The notes under the pieces were generated by a model. That model saw only the letters and a program-made list of their open reading frames with translations. It was not told the DNA's origin and did not search any database. A stretch of DNA of 5,448 bases from Kordiimonadaceae bacterium (GTDB lineage Bacteria > Pseudomonadota > Alphaproteobacteria > Sphingomonadales > Kordiimonadaceae). This document shows, in pieces, positions 1 to 5,448 of this stretch. Made by a program: the position numbers and the translations under genes. The stretch spans positions 1 to 5,448 of the forward strand of contig JAESTR010000112.1 in the NCBI GenBank assembly GCA_016763495.1, given 5' to 3'. Within the stretch, counting starts at the first letter, position 1. Each line of letters opens with the position of its first letter.

Positions 1-1419
1 AAGTTCGCTAGCCTTAAAATGGATACGGCAGAAGAAACGGATGCTAAGATAGTGGCGTCCCAAGTTGCTTTTAAAAAGTGGCGCAATGTACCAGCACCAC
101 GTCGCGGCGAACTTGTACGTATTTTTGGTGAAATCCTACGTGAGCATAAAGAAGAACTGGGTGCACTCGTTAGTTTTGAGTGTGGTAAAATTTATCAAGA
201 AGGTCTTGGCGAAGTTCAGGAAATGATTGATATCTGTGATTTTGCAGTGGGCTTAAGCCGCCAGCTATACGGCCTTACAATCGTACCTGAACGCCCGCGC
301 CATAAGATGCGCGAATATTGGCAGCCACTTGGCCCAGCAGGCATCATCAGTGCCTTTAACTTTCCTGTTGCTGTATGGGCATGGAACACAGCGCTTGCGC
401 TTGTATGCGGTGACAGTGTTATCTGGAAACCATCAGAGAAGACACCTGTGACAGGCCTCGCGTGCCAAAAACTGTTTGAAAAAGCTGTTGAGAAATTTGG
501 TGACGATGCACCCGCCAATCTCGCTCAATTGTTAATTGGCGAGCGGGAAACCGGTGAGCAACTGGTTGCTGATAAACGTGTGCCGGTTATCAGTGCGACT
601 GGTAGCTGTGCGATGGGCCGTATTGTAGGGCCAAAAGTAGCCGCACGTTTTGGCCGTACCATTTTGGAGCTTGGCGGCAATAACGCTATCATCGTTGCGC
701 CGTCGGCCGACCTGAATATTGCATTTCAAGGCATTTTGTTTGGGGCCGTTGGTACGTGTGGTCAGCGCTGTACATCAACGCGCCGGGTCTTTGTGCATGC
801 TGATGTATATGATGTGTTGGTGTCTCGTTTGAAGAAAGCCTATGCCGGACTTTCTATCGGCAGCCCAATTGATGAGAAAACACTGGTTGGTCCGCTAATT
901 GATGCTCAGTCTTTCGCAGCATTTGAGGCGGCCCTTGAACTCGCGGCTTCTAACGGCGGTGAAATAACTGGTGGTGGTCGTGCACTAGCCGACCAGTATC
1001 CTGACGCATATTATGTGAACCCGGCCATTGTTGAGATGACAGGTGATGTGGACAATGTGCAGGAAGAAACCTTCGCCCCAATCCTGTATATTTTTAAATA
1101 CACTGATTTTGAGGAAGCGATTGCGCGTCAGAATGATGTGCCTCAAGGGCTGTCTTCTTCCGTCTTCACACGGGACGTACTTGAAGCTGAAATATTTACC
1201 AGCGAAAGCGGCAGTGACTGCGGCATTGCTAATGTAAATATCGGTACTTCTGGTGCAGAAATTGGTGGTGCTTTTGGCGGCGAAAAAGAAACCGGCGGTG
1301 GCCGCGAGAGTGGCTCTGATGCTTGGAAAGGCTATATGCGCCGTATGACAAGTACGCTCAATTATTCGAAAGAGTTGCCACTTGCACAGGGTATATCTTT
1401 CGATACTTCTGAAGACTAA
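1..1419 (+). CDS. amaB: ALDH7-family aldehyde dehydrogenase (2-aminoadipate 6-semialdehyde / piperideine-6-carboxylate dehydrogenase type), 5' partial
   Basis: NAD(P)-dependent oxidation of a semialdehyde to an acid; family members act on L-2-aminoadipate 6-semialdehyde in lysine catabolism, in the cytosol. The frame is open to the window edge. The first ATG, at 19, is very probably internal, because ALDH7 proteins have about 500 residues and the six codons before it (KFASLK) read like the family's N-terminal region. Counting from that Met: the FNFPVAVWAWN segment at 113-123, the cofactor-binding WKPSEKTP at 136-143, the general-base Glu217 in LELGGNN, and the catalytic Cys251 in GQRCTS (codon 769-771). 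The C-terminal stretch at 402-455, with NIGTSGAEIGGAFGGEK and ETGGGRESGSDAWK, is the ALDH7 signature and separates it from SSADH or betaine-aldehyde dehydrogenases. All catalytic residues are present. A hairpin terminator follows, so it is not obviously co-transcribed with the regulator downstream. The family call is firm; the substrate is inferred. Confidence 0.92.
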   Translation, partial: KFASLKMDTAEETDAKIVASQVAFKKWRNVPAPRRGELVRIFGEILREHKEELGALVSFECGKIYQEGLGEVQEMIDICDFAVGLSRQLYGLTIVPERPRHKMREYWQPLGPAGIISAFNFPVAVWAWNTALALVCGDSVIWKPSEKTPVTGLACQKLFEKAVEKFGDDAPANLAQLLIGERETGEQLVADKRVPVISATGSCAMGRIVGPKVAARFGRTILELGGNNAIIVAPSADLNIAFQGILFGAVGTCGQRCTSTRRVFVHADVYDVLVSRLKKAYAGLSIGSPIDEKTLVGPLIDAQSFAAFEAALELAASNGGEITGGGRALADQYPDAYYVNPAIVEMTGDVDNVQEETFAPILYIFKYTDFEEAIARQNDVPQGLSSSVFTRDVLEAEIFTSESGSDCGIANVNIGTSGAEIGGAFGGEKETGGGRESGSDAWKGYMRRMTSTLNYSKELPLAQGISFDTSED

Positions 1420-1428
1420 ATCTATTAT

Positions 1429-1472
1429 TTCTGCTGGTGGCGGTGAATAGTGCAATGCCACCGGCAGAATTT
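1429..1472 (+). terminator. Hairpin terminator after the ALDH7 gene
   Basis: Bases 1429-1441 (TTCTGCTGGTGGC) pair with 1457-1469 (GCCACCGGCAGAA), giving a 13-bp stem with one G-U pair and a 15-nt loop. The stem starts 9 nt after the TAA stop. Only three T residues follow (1470-1472), so the U-tract is weak, but stem length and position support transcript termination or 3'-end protection. Confidence 0.7.
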
Positions 1473-1508
1473 AACCTTAACTAACCTTATGATATGTAAT
1501 GATATTAA
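1472..1508. repeat. Two pairs of direct repeats with 10-bp period upstream of the Lrp/AsnC gene
   Basis: TAACCTTA occurs at 1472-1479 and 1482-1489. It is followed directly by ATGATAT at 1489-1495 and 1499-1505. Both pairs repeat every 10 bp, close to one helical turn, within an AT-rich stretch about 90-125 bp upstream of the predicted start of the first regulator. Same-face repeats like these suit a protein that binds along or bends DNA, as Lrp-family octamers do. The repeats are seen directly; the role is inference. Confidence 0.5.
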
Positions 1509-1509
1509 T

Positions 1510-1528
1510 CCCAGTACCAGTTACTGGG
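1510..1528. promoter_or_regulatory. 7-bp perfect inverted repeat, possible AsnC/Lrp operator
   Basis: CCCAGTA (1510-1516) and TACTGGG (1522-1528) form a perfect palindrome around a 5-bp centre. The centre lies about 79 bp upstream of the predicted transcription start of the adjacent regulator, which suits autoregulation, common in this family. It could also fold as a short hairpin; the following GGTGTTTGATTT is T-rich but not a clean U-tract, so a second terminator for the ALDH7 gene is the alternative. Confidence 0.45.
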
Positions 1529-1560
1529 GTGTTTGATTTCTCGGTTTTCATCATTAGGGT

Positions 1561-1598
1561 TTGACGATAACACGACTAATCCGGTATTTTGCTTGGTA
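1561..1598 (+). promoter_or_regulatory. Sigma70-like promoter with predicted start at the ATG (leaderless mRNA)
   Basis: TTGACG at 1561-1566 matches the -35 consensus in five of six positions. After an 18-bp spacer, TATTTT at 1585-1590 is an acceptable -10. Seven bases separate the -10 from the A of the ATG at 1598, the usual distance to a transcription start. No Shine-Dalgarno sequence precedes that ATG. Together these predict a transcript that begins at or within a base or two of the start codon. Confidence 0.55.
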
Positions 1599-2023
1599 TG
1601 GATCATATTGACGAAAAACTAATTGCTTTACTGAGCAATAATGGGCGCGAGCCAACGGCTTCCTTAGCGCGTAAATTAAAACTGTCTCGCTCAACTGTGC
1701 AGGACCGGCTTGATCGGCTTATTGACCGAAAAATCATCGCTGGATTTACGATCCGCTATCACAGCGAGTATGCGCAAAAACAAGTTTCAGCTCATGTGTG
1801 CGTATCTGTTGATCAGCGATACGCCCAGCAAGTGCTTTTGCAAATGAAACAGAAACCCTCAATTAAGTCACTTTATGTGGTGAGCGGCCCGCATGACATA
1901 ATCGCCATCATAAATACACCGACCATTGACCAGATTGATAAGACGCTGGATGAGATCAACGCGCTTGACGGTGTGCAAAAAACAACAACGGCAATCGTGC
2001 TATCTACAAAAAAAGAAAAATAG
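1598..2023 (+). CDS. Lrp/AsnC-family transcriptional regulator (first)
   Basis: A DNA-binding regulator of 141 residues, normal for a stand-alone Lrp/AsnC protein. The N-terminal helix-turn-helix lies at about residues 4-50: MDHIDEKLIALL, then the recognition region LSRSTVQDRLDRL at 29-41, then the IIAGFTIR hinge. The C-terminal RAM (ligand and oligomerisation) domain covers about 64-138, with the ligand-loop motif SGPHDIIAII at 96-105. A TTG nine bases upstream (1589) would add three residues, but the ATG at 1598 gives the usual family N-terminus and fits the promoter, since the TTG lies inside the -10 box. No ribosome binding site is visible. It sits after the ALDH7 gene and before the dehydratase and could control either; Lrp/AsnC proteins often sense the amino acid whose breakdown they govern, so lysine or a relative is a reasonable guess for the effector. 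Confidence 0.92.
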   Translation: MDHIDEKLIALLSNNGREPTASLARKLKLSRSTVQDRLDRLIDRKIIAGFTIRYHSEYAQKQVSAHVCVSVDQRYAQQVLLQMKQKPSIKSLYVVSGPHDIIAIINTPTIDQIDKTLDEINALDGVQKTTTAIVLSTKKEK

Positions 2024-2133
2024 TGCGTAACTAGTGGCAATTAACGTAGTTTTTCGCCTTAACCACATAAAATCCATCGTAAATTATGTTTCCCTAACGA
2101 ACCTGACTGTAGTCCTTTACCTAAATGAAATGC

Positions 2134-2159
2134 CGCGTTACAAGACCCTGTAAGTCGCG
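2134..2159. promoter_or_regulatory. Interrupted inverted repeat upstream of the dehydratase gene, possible operator
   Basis: The 208-bp gap between the first regulator and the dehydratase (2024-2231) holds no credible gene. Within it, CGCG-TTACA (2134-2142) is mirrored by TGTAA (2149-2153) and, after two extra bases, CGCG (2156-2159), around the 6-bp centre AGACCC. A shorter palindrome, CCGT-AA-ACGG, follows at 2170-2179, and GACT-GT-AGTC precedes at 2105-2114. The first element is about 86 bp upstream of the dehydratase ATG and is a fair candidate for one of the two AsnC-type regulators. No U-tract follows, so a terminator is less likely. Confidence 0.4.
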
Positions 2160-2202
2160 TTATATGGTCCCGTAAACGGACTAGACTTTCCGCTTATTTC
2201 TG

Positions 2203-2231
2203 TATTCTAATGTCATTGACGAGGATGTATT
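2203..2231 (+). promoter_or_regulatory. Possible -10 element and ribosome binding site of the dehydratase gene
   Basis: TATTCT at 2203-2208 resembles a -10 box, but no convincing -35 is seen at the right distance, which would fit an activator-dependent promoter. GAGGA at 2221-2225 is a clear Shine-Dalgarno sequence 6 nt before the ATG at 2232 and fixes that start. The ribosome site is well supported; the promoter is weak. Confidence 0.4.
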
Positions 2232-3212
2232 ATGGGCCTAGCAGTTTCATATGATGATATTGTTGCTGCGGCAAAACGCATAGAAGGCGTTGCCGTTAAA
2301 ACCCCACTTATCGAAAGTCCTGCTTTGAATGCCCTTGTGGGTGGTCGAGTATTGTTAAAAGCTGAGAATTTACAGCGGGTAGGGGCTTTTAAATTTAGGG
2401 GTGCCTTCAACCGGCTTTCCCAATTATCTGATGATGAAAAAGCAAAAGGTGTTGTTGCGTGGTCCTCTGGTAATCACGCGCAGGGTGTCGCTGCTGCGGG
2501 GCAAATATTGGATATTAAAACGACAATTATAATGCCAGAAGATACACCAAAAATGAAGCTGGACAATACGCGCGGGTACGGCGCTTCGGTAACGTTATAT
2601 AACCGTTATACGGAAAGTCGCGAAGATATCGGCCGTGATTTAGCAGCTGCTACAGGTGCAACAATCGTACCGCCTTATGATGATCCGCACATTGTTGCAG
2701 GGCAAGGCACAGTTGGGCTTGAAATTATGGCTCAGGCCAAAGAAATTGGTGCCGAAATTGATGCTGTGTTTGTTCCTTGCGGCGGTGGCGGTCTTACTGC
2801 GGGCACGTCCATTGCCGTATGCTCGCAAAAGCCGGACACAGAGATTTATACGGTGGAACCTGAAGACTTTGATGATGTTGCTCGGTCCTTTGTGTCAGGT
2901 AAGGTTGAAAATGCGGATATGACTAATAGCTCGATCTGCGATGCGCTGTTGACGCCTTATGCCTGTGACCTTACTTTTTCTTTTATGCAAAAGTATGTCA
3001 CCAAGGGCCTCACTATAAGGGATGATGAAGCGCGTGAAGCAGTTCAATTTTCTTGGGAAAAACTTAAGCTTGTGGTCGAGCTTGGCGGTGCTGCGGCACT
3101 CGCGGCCGTTATGAACGGAAAAATTGACTGTAAAGGTAAAACTGTTGCTGTCATACTTAGTGGCGGTAATGTGGACGCTGAAATGTTCAGCGCGTGCATT
3201 GGCGGTAAGTGA
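2232..3212 (+). CDS. PLP-dependent serine/threonine dehydratase-like enzyme (EutB / hydroxyaspartate dehydratase / serine racemase group)
   Basis: A fold-type II PLP enzyme of 326 residues. Members eliminate ammonia from serine, threonine or 3-hydroxyaspartate, or racemise serine. Lys54 in GAFKFRGA is the Schiff-base lysine. SSGNHAQG (78-85) is the substrate loop, CGGGGL (183-188) the phosphate-binding loop, and SGGN (310-313) the pyridine-side motif. Glu209 and Asp215 in EPEDFDD match the divalent-metal ligands of serine racemase, and Arg130 in ESRED lines up with its carboxylate-contacting Arg135. There is no C-terminal ACT domain, so it is not the feedback-regulated biosynthetic IlvA type. 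A strong GAGGA site precedes the ATG. The gene lies between two AsnC-type regulators, 54 bp before the second and probably co-transcribed with it. EutB of hydroxyectoine catabolism and BhcB of the beta-hydroxyaspartate cycle are both of this size and family; sequence reading alone cannot choose between them. Confidence 0.85.
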   Translation: MGLAVSYDDIVAAAKRIEGVAVKTPLIESPALNALVGGRVLLKAENLQRVGAFKFRGAFNRLSQLSDDEKAKGVVAWSSGNHAQGVAAAGQILDIKTTIIMPEDTPKMKLDNTRGYGASVTLYNRYTESREDIGRDLAAATGATIVPPYDDPHIVAGQGTVGLEIMAQAKEIGAEIDAVFVPCGGGGLTAGTSIAVCSQKPDTEIYTVEPEDFDDVARSFVSGKVENADMTNSSICDALLTPYACDLTFSFMQKYVTKGLTIRDDEAREAVQFSWEKLKLVVELGGAAALAAVMNGKIDCKGKTVAVILSGGNVDAEMFSACIGGK

Positions 3213-3266
3213 CTAATTAGGCTAGTGATCAGAGACGTTAGCGGCTAGATACAGGCGACAGACTTT

Positions 3267-3758
3267 ATGACTAAACTTGACCGTTTTGATGTAGCAATTC
3301 TTGATGCTTTGCAGCGGGACGGGCGTATGACGCGCCTTAAGCTGTCCGAAATCGTTGGTCTGTCACAAACACCTTGTCATGAGCGGGTGAAAAGGCTGGA
3401 AAAAGAAGAGCTGATCACAAGCTATTCTGCTGAAATAGAAATCAGTAGCCTGATGAAAATTTCATTCGTGCACGTGACAATCGTTCTGGGTAGCCACAGG
3501 GCAGTTGATTTTGATGCCTTTGAGGCACAAATCCAGAAATGCCCAGAAGTTGTTGAATGCCAAGCTTTGGGTGGGGCAATAGATTATATCATAAAGCTCG
3601 TCGCAAAAAATGAAGAAGACTATGAAGCCTTCATGCAAGACTTGATGGCGCGAGATTTGGGCATTGCTGAATATAAGGGCCACTTTATCACCAAGTCAGT
3701 GAAAAAGCACACAGGTGCGCCACTTGGGCATTTATTTTCTGAACAAGAAAACAGCTAA
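3267..3758 (+). CDS. Lrp/AsnC-family transcriptional regulator (second; resembles AsnC/DoeX regulators of ectoine-catabolism clusters)
   Basis: A regulator of 163 residues. The helix-turn-helix lies at about residues 5-50, with DRFDVAILDALQRDGRMT leading in and the recognition segment LSQTPCHERVKRLE at 32-45. The RAM domain spans about 66-146, with the ligand loop GGAIDYIIK at 102-110 and the closing strand FITKSVK at 140-146. A 17-residue polar tail follows. It differs greatly from the other regulator in the window, so this is not a recent duplication. The TPC-ERVKRLE recognition helix and the GHRxADFDxFE-like stretch (SHRAVDFDAFE, 76-86) recall, from memory, the AsnC proteins next to ectoine-breakdown genes. 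The ribosome site is weak (AGGCGA at 3253-3258, 8 nt before ATG). The gene follows the dehydratase by 54 bp with no terminator between, and converges on the aminotransferase operon. Family firm, subfamily tentative. Confidence 0.9.
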   Translation: MTKLDRFDVAILDALQRDGRMTRLKLSEIVGLSQTPCHERVKRLEKEELITSYSAEIEISSLMKISFVHVTIVLGSHRAVDFDAFEAQIQKCPEVVECQALGGAIDYIIKLVAKNEEDYEAFMQDLMARDLGIAEYKGHFITKSVKKHTGAPLGHLFSEQENS

Positions 3759-3860
3759 GTAGCTCGAAGTTCCCTGTCTAGATACTTGACCAAAATCAGA
3801 GGCCTAAGTTCTCAAAAGCTAGTCTCATTACCCCACAAATCAGGTTGCTCATAAGAACCT

Positions 3861-3915
3861 AAAAAAATGGCAGCACCCTTAGTAATTGGGGTGTGTGTCG
3901 TTCGAGCGCTGCCAT
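3861..3915 (-). terminator. Rho-independent terminator of the aminotransferase operon
   Basis: Read on the minus strand, ATGGCAGC (3915-3908) pairs with GCTGCCAT (3874-3867), and a run of seven T follows directly (3867-3861, sharing one base with the stem). An inner ACCC/GGGT pairing stacks on the 3' arm, leaving a 15-nt bulge on the 5' side. It begins 9 nt after the aminotransferase stop codon. On the plus strand no T-run follows, so it serves only the minus-strand operon. The rest of the convergent gap (3759-3860) shows no clear terminator for the AsnC-type gene, only a short AGGTT/AACCT repeat at 3842-3860. Confidence 0.75.
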
Positions 3916-3924
3916 AGTGCTCAG

Positions 3925-5316
3925 TTAAGCAACTTTAACGCCTTCAGACGTAAGCTTGTTAGTGACTTCATCAACAGCTTCTTTCACTTGGCCGATGATG
4001 TAATCAATATCGTCTTTGGTAGTAATCAGTGGCGGTGCGAAGCCAAGGATATCGCCGTGTGGCATTGCGCGCGCAATGATACCGCGCTTAAGTACTGCTC
4101 CAGAAACCTGAGCGCCAACCTTCATGGATGGATCAAAGCGTTCTTTTTTGCTGCGATCTGCGACAAATTCAATGGCACCAAGCAAGCCTTGGCCGCGTAC
4201 TTCACCAACAAGTGGATGCTGTGAAAATGCTTTTTGCGTTTCAGTGTTGAAATAAGCACCGGTTGTTTTCGCGTTTTCAACGAGCTTAAGGTCTTTCAGG
4301 ACCTTGAGATTAGCAACACCAGCGGCCGCGCAAAGAGGGTGGGCCGTGTATGTGTATCCGTGGCTGAACGGACCATATTTAGCGGAGCCTTCTTTCAGTA
4401 CGTTCCATACTTTGTCGCCAACGATTGAGGCTGAAAGCGGTAAGTATGCGCTTGTTAGGCCTTTTGCAATTGTGATGAGATCAGGTTTCATGCCGTAAAG
4501 GTGCGACCCAAATTTTTCGCCGGTACGACCAAAGCCAGTTACCACTTCGTCAGCGATGAGCAAGATGTCGTATTTCGCCAAAACAATTTGGATTTCCTGC
4601 CAGTAATTCTCTGGTGGTGTGATGATGCCGCCTGTACCAAGCATTGGTTCGCCAATGAAAGCTGCTACAGTGTCTGGGCCTTCAGCCAAGATCATGTCTT
4701 CAAGGTCTTTTGCACAGCGCTTGGAGAAGTCAGCCTCGCTTTGGCCCTCTTCAGCTTCAAAGTAATGGTGCGGGTTTGTGGTGTGCAATATTGGGCCACA
4801 CGGTAAATCAAAGGCATTATGGTAGAAAGACAAGCCAGTCATGCTGCCTGAAATAACGCTGGCACCGTGATAGCCCCGGTTGCGGGAGATGATTTTTTTC
4901 TTGTTCGGGCGGCCAAGCACATTGTTGTAATACCAAACAATTTTTGCTTGGGTTTCATTGGCGTCAGAGCCTGACAGGCCGTAAAAAACCCGCTGCATGC
5001 CTTCGCCGTACCAGTCAAGAATTTCTGCGGACAGCTTGATCGCTGGCTCGTTACCGTGTCCCGCATAACTGTGGTAATAGGCAAGCTCTTTGGCTTGCTC
5101 TGCAATGGCGTCAGCAACTGCTTCGTTGCCGTATCCAATATTCACACAGTATAAGCCAGAGAAGGCGTCAATCAGTTCACCGCCGTCAGTGTCATAAATG
5201 CGGATGCCTTTACCTTTTTTGATCACACGTGAAGGCGAAATACCTGCATCATGGTCAGCAAGGTTTGTAAAAGGATGGACCAGTGTTTTGCGGTCTAGGT
5301 CATTAATGTTGGTCAT
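3925..5316 (-). CDS. Class III PLP-dependent aminotransferase (omega-amino acid / diamine type; DoeD/Atf-like candidate)
   Basis: A fold-type I aminotransferase of 463 residues, full length for the omega-transaminase group. It moves a terminal amino group from a diamine or omega-amino acid to a keto acid such as pyruvate. SGSDANET (115-122) binds the PLP phosphate, Tyr149 in GYHG stacks on the ring, Asp256 in [10 protein letters not shown] contacts the ring nitrogen, and Lys285 in [10 protein letters not shown] forms the Schiff base. GYTYTAHP (320-327) supplies the cross-subunit phosphate contact. Arg416 in IIARAM matches the carboxylate-binding flipping arginine of the Chromobacterium violaceum enzyme. 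Position 56 (GLYCVN) is Tyr where that enzyme has Trp, as in some alphaproteobacterial homologues. The start is fixed by GGAGAG 5 nt upstream and by the ATGA overlap with the preceding SSADH-like gene. The pair could turn 2,4-diaminobutyrate into aspartate, or GABA, beta-alanine or polyamine products into acids. Confidence 0.9.
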   Translation of the reverse strand: MTNINDLDRKTLVHPFTNLADHDAGISPSRVIKKGKGIRIYDTDGGELIDAFSGLYCVNIGYGNEAVADAIAEQAKELAYYHSYAGHGNEPAIKLSAEILDWYGEGMQRVFYGLSGSDANETQAKIVWYYNNVLGRPNKKKIISRNRGYHGASVISGSMTGLSFYHNAFDLPCGPILHTTNPHHYFEAEEGQSEADFSKRCAKDLEDMILAEGPDTVAAFIGEPMLGTGGIITPPENYWQEIQIVLAKYDILLIADEVVTGFGRTGEKFGSHLYGMKPDLITIAKGLTSAYLPLSASIVGDKVWNVLKEGSAKYGPFSHGYTYTAHPLCAAAGVANLKVLKDLKLVENAKTTGAYFNTETQKAFSQHPLVGEVRGQGLLGAIEFVADRSKKERFDPSMKVGAQVSGAVLKRGIIARAMPHGDILGFAPPLITTKDDIDYIIGQVKEAVDEVTNKLTSEGVKVA

Positions 5317-5327
5317 AGTGTCTCTCC
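5313..5327 (-). promoter_or_regulatory. Ribosome binding site inside the upstream gene with ATGA stop/start overlap
   Basis: On the minus strand GGAGAG (5327-5322) lies 5 nt before the ATG at 5316, within the last codons of the SSADH-like gene. That gene's TGA (5315-5313) overlaps the ATG as ATGA. This arrangement decides the aminotransferase start and predicts translational coupling of the two enzymes. Confidence 0.85.
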
Positions 5328-5448
5328 AGTGTTTGCGCCTTCACGGAAAGTCATGTTTCCCAGGCACATATATTTTATTTCTGTGTATTCATCTAAGCCG
5401 TGCTTGCTGCCTTCACGGCCAAGGCCGGATTGCTTGAAGCCACCAAAA
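5313..5448 (-). CDS. SSADH-family aldehyde dehydrogenase, C-terminal end only (GabD / DoeC-like candidate)
   Basis: Only the last 44 codons are in the window; the rest lies beyond the right edge. The visible residues, [20 protein letters not shown] then [10 protein letters not shown], are the classic C-terminus of succinate-semialdehyde dehydrogenases and close relatives, including the aspartate-semialdehyde dehydrogenase (DoeC/Ssd type) of ectoine catabolism. The enzyme would oxidise the semialdehyde made by the aminotransferase encoded immediately downstream, with which it shares an ATGA overlap. Family members usually end within a few residues of CLG; here 14 more follow (from N through TGETL), overlapping the next gene's ribosome site. 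The catalytic Cys and Glu are outside the window, so activity cannot be judged. It is distinct from the ALDH7 enzyme at the left edge. Confidence 0.85.
   Translation of the reverse strand, partial: FGGFKQSGLGREGSKHGLDEYTEIKYMCLGNMTFREGANTGETL

Noticed and set aside
19..21. ATG at 19 as the true start of the ALDH7 gene
   Set aside because: The frame is open upstream to the window edge, the upstream codons fit the family, and a 466-residue product would lack the normal N-terminal segment.
985..1461. 158-codon open frame on the minus strand
   Set aside because: It lies antisense to the highly conserved ALDH7 C-terminal region, has no ribosome site or recognisable family, and runs through the hairpin terminator; it is a shadow.
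1589..1597. TTG at 1589 as the start of the first regulator
   Set aside because: It overlaps the predicted -10 box, lacks a ribosome site and adds three residues not typical of the family; the ATG at 1598 fits better.
2029..2055. AACTA...TAGTTTTT as a terminator after the first regulator
   Set aside because: The stem is only 5 bp with a 13-nt loop and is AT-rich; too weak to call despite the T-run.
3842..3867. AGGTT...AACCT followed by an A-run as a terminator for the second regulator
   Set aside because: On the plus strand the stem is 5 bp and is followed by A, not T; the A-run is explained by the minus-strand terminator.
3886..4224. 112-codon plus-strand open frame
   Set aside because: It begins inside the terminator hairpin and is antisense to the conserved aminotransferase; its protein has no family features.
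4501..4806. 101-codon plus-strand open frame
   Set aside because: It is antisense to the catalytic core of the aminotransferase, with no ribosome site or recognisable domain.

Overview
This window is chromosomal-type DNA of about average GC that carries amino-acid catabolism genes. The coding sequences and their codon use look bacterial. The pairing of an omega-transaminase-like enzyme with AsnC-type regulators and an SSADH-family dehydrogenase suggests an alphaproteobacterium, perhaps a marine one. That placement is inference from family resemblance; no rRNA or other taxonomic marker is present.

Layout, left to right. (1) The 3' part of an ALDH7-family aldehyde dehydrogenase gene (+), the type that oxidises 2-aminoadipate 6-semialdehyde / piperideine-6-carboxylate in lysine breakdown. 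It enters the window already in frame and ends at a strong hairpin terminator. (2) A short regulatory region with two sets of 10-bp-period direct repeats, a 7+7-bp palindrome and a good sigma70-like promoter. The promoter sits so close to the next ATG that the mRNA is probably leaderless. (3) A small Lrp/AsnC regulator (+). (4) A 208-bp intergenic region with inverted repeats. (5) A fold-type II PLP enzyme of the serine/threonine dehydratase - serine racemase - hydroxyaspartate dehydratase group (+). (6) 54 bp further on, a second, quite different Lrp/AsnC regulator (+). (7) A convergent intergenic region holding a terminator for the opposite strand. (8) On the minus strand, a class III aminotransferase. 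Its start codon overlaps by 4 bp (ATGA) the stop codon of (9), the C-terminal end of an SSADH-family aldehyde dehydrogenase that runs off the right edge.

The right half (dehydratase, AsnC regulator, aminotransferase, SSADH-like dehydrogenase) has the same family content as part of the ectoine/hydroxyectoine catabolic clusters (EutB-, AsnC/DoeX-, Atf/DoeD- and Ssd/DoeC-type proteins). In that reading the aminotransferase converts 2,4-diaminobutyrate to aspartate semialdehyde and the dehydrogenase oxidises it to aspartate. The ectoine hydrolase and deacetylase that would prove this are not in the window. GABA, beta-alanine or polyamine breakdown is the main alternative. No mobile element, tRNA, rRNA, CRISPR array or defence system is visible, and I see no clearly novel system. 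The most interesting points are regulatory: the leaderless regulator gene, the phased repeats and the two unlike AsnC regulators flanking one dehydratase.
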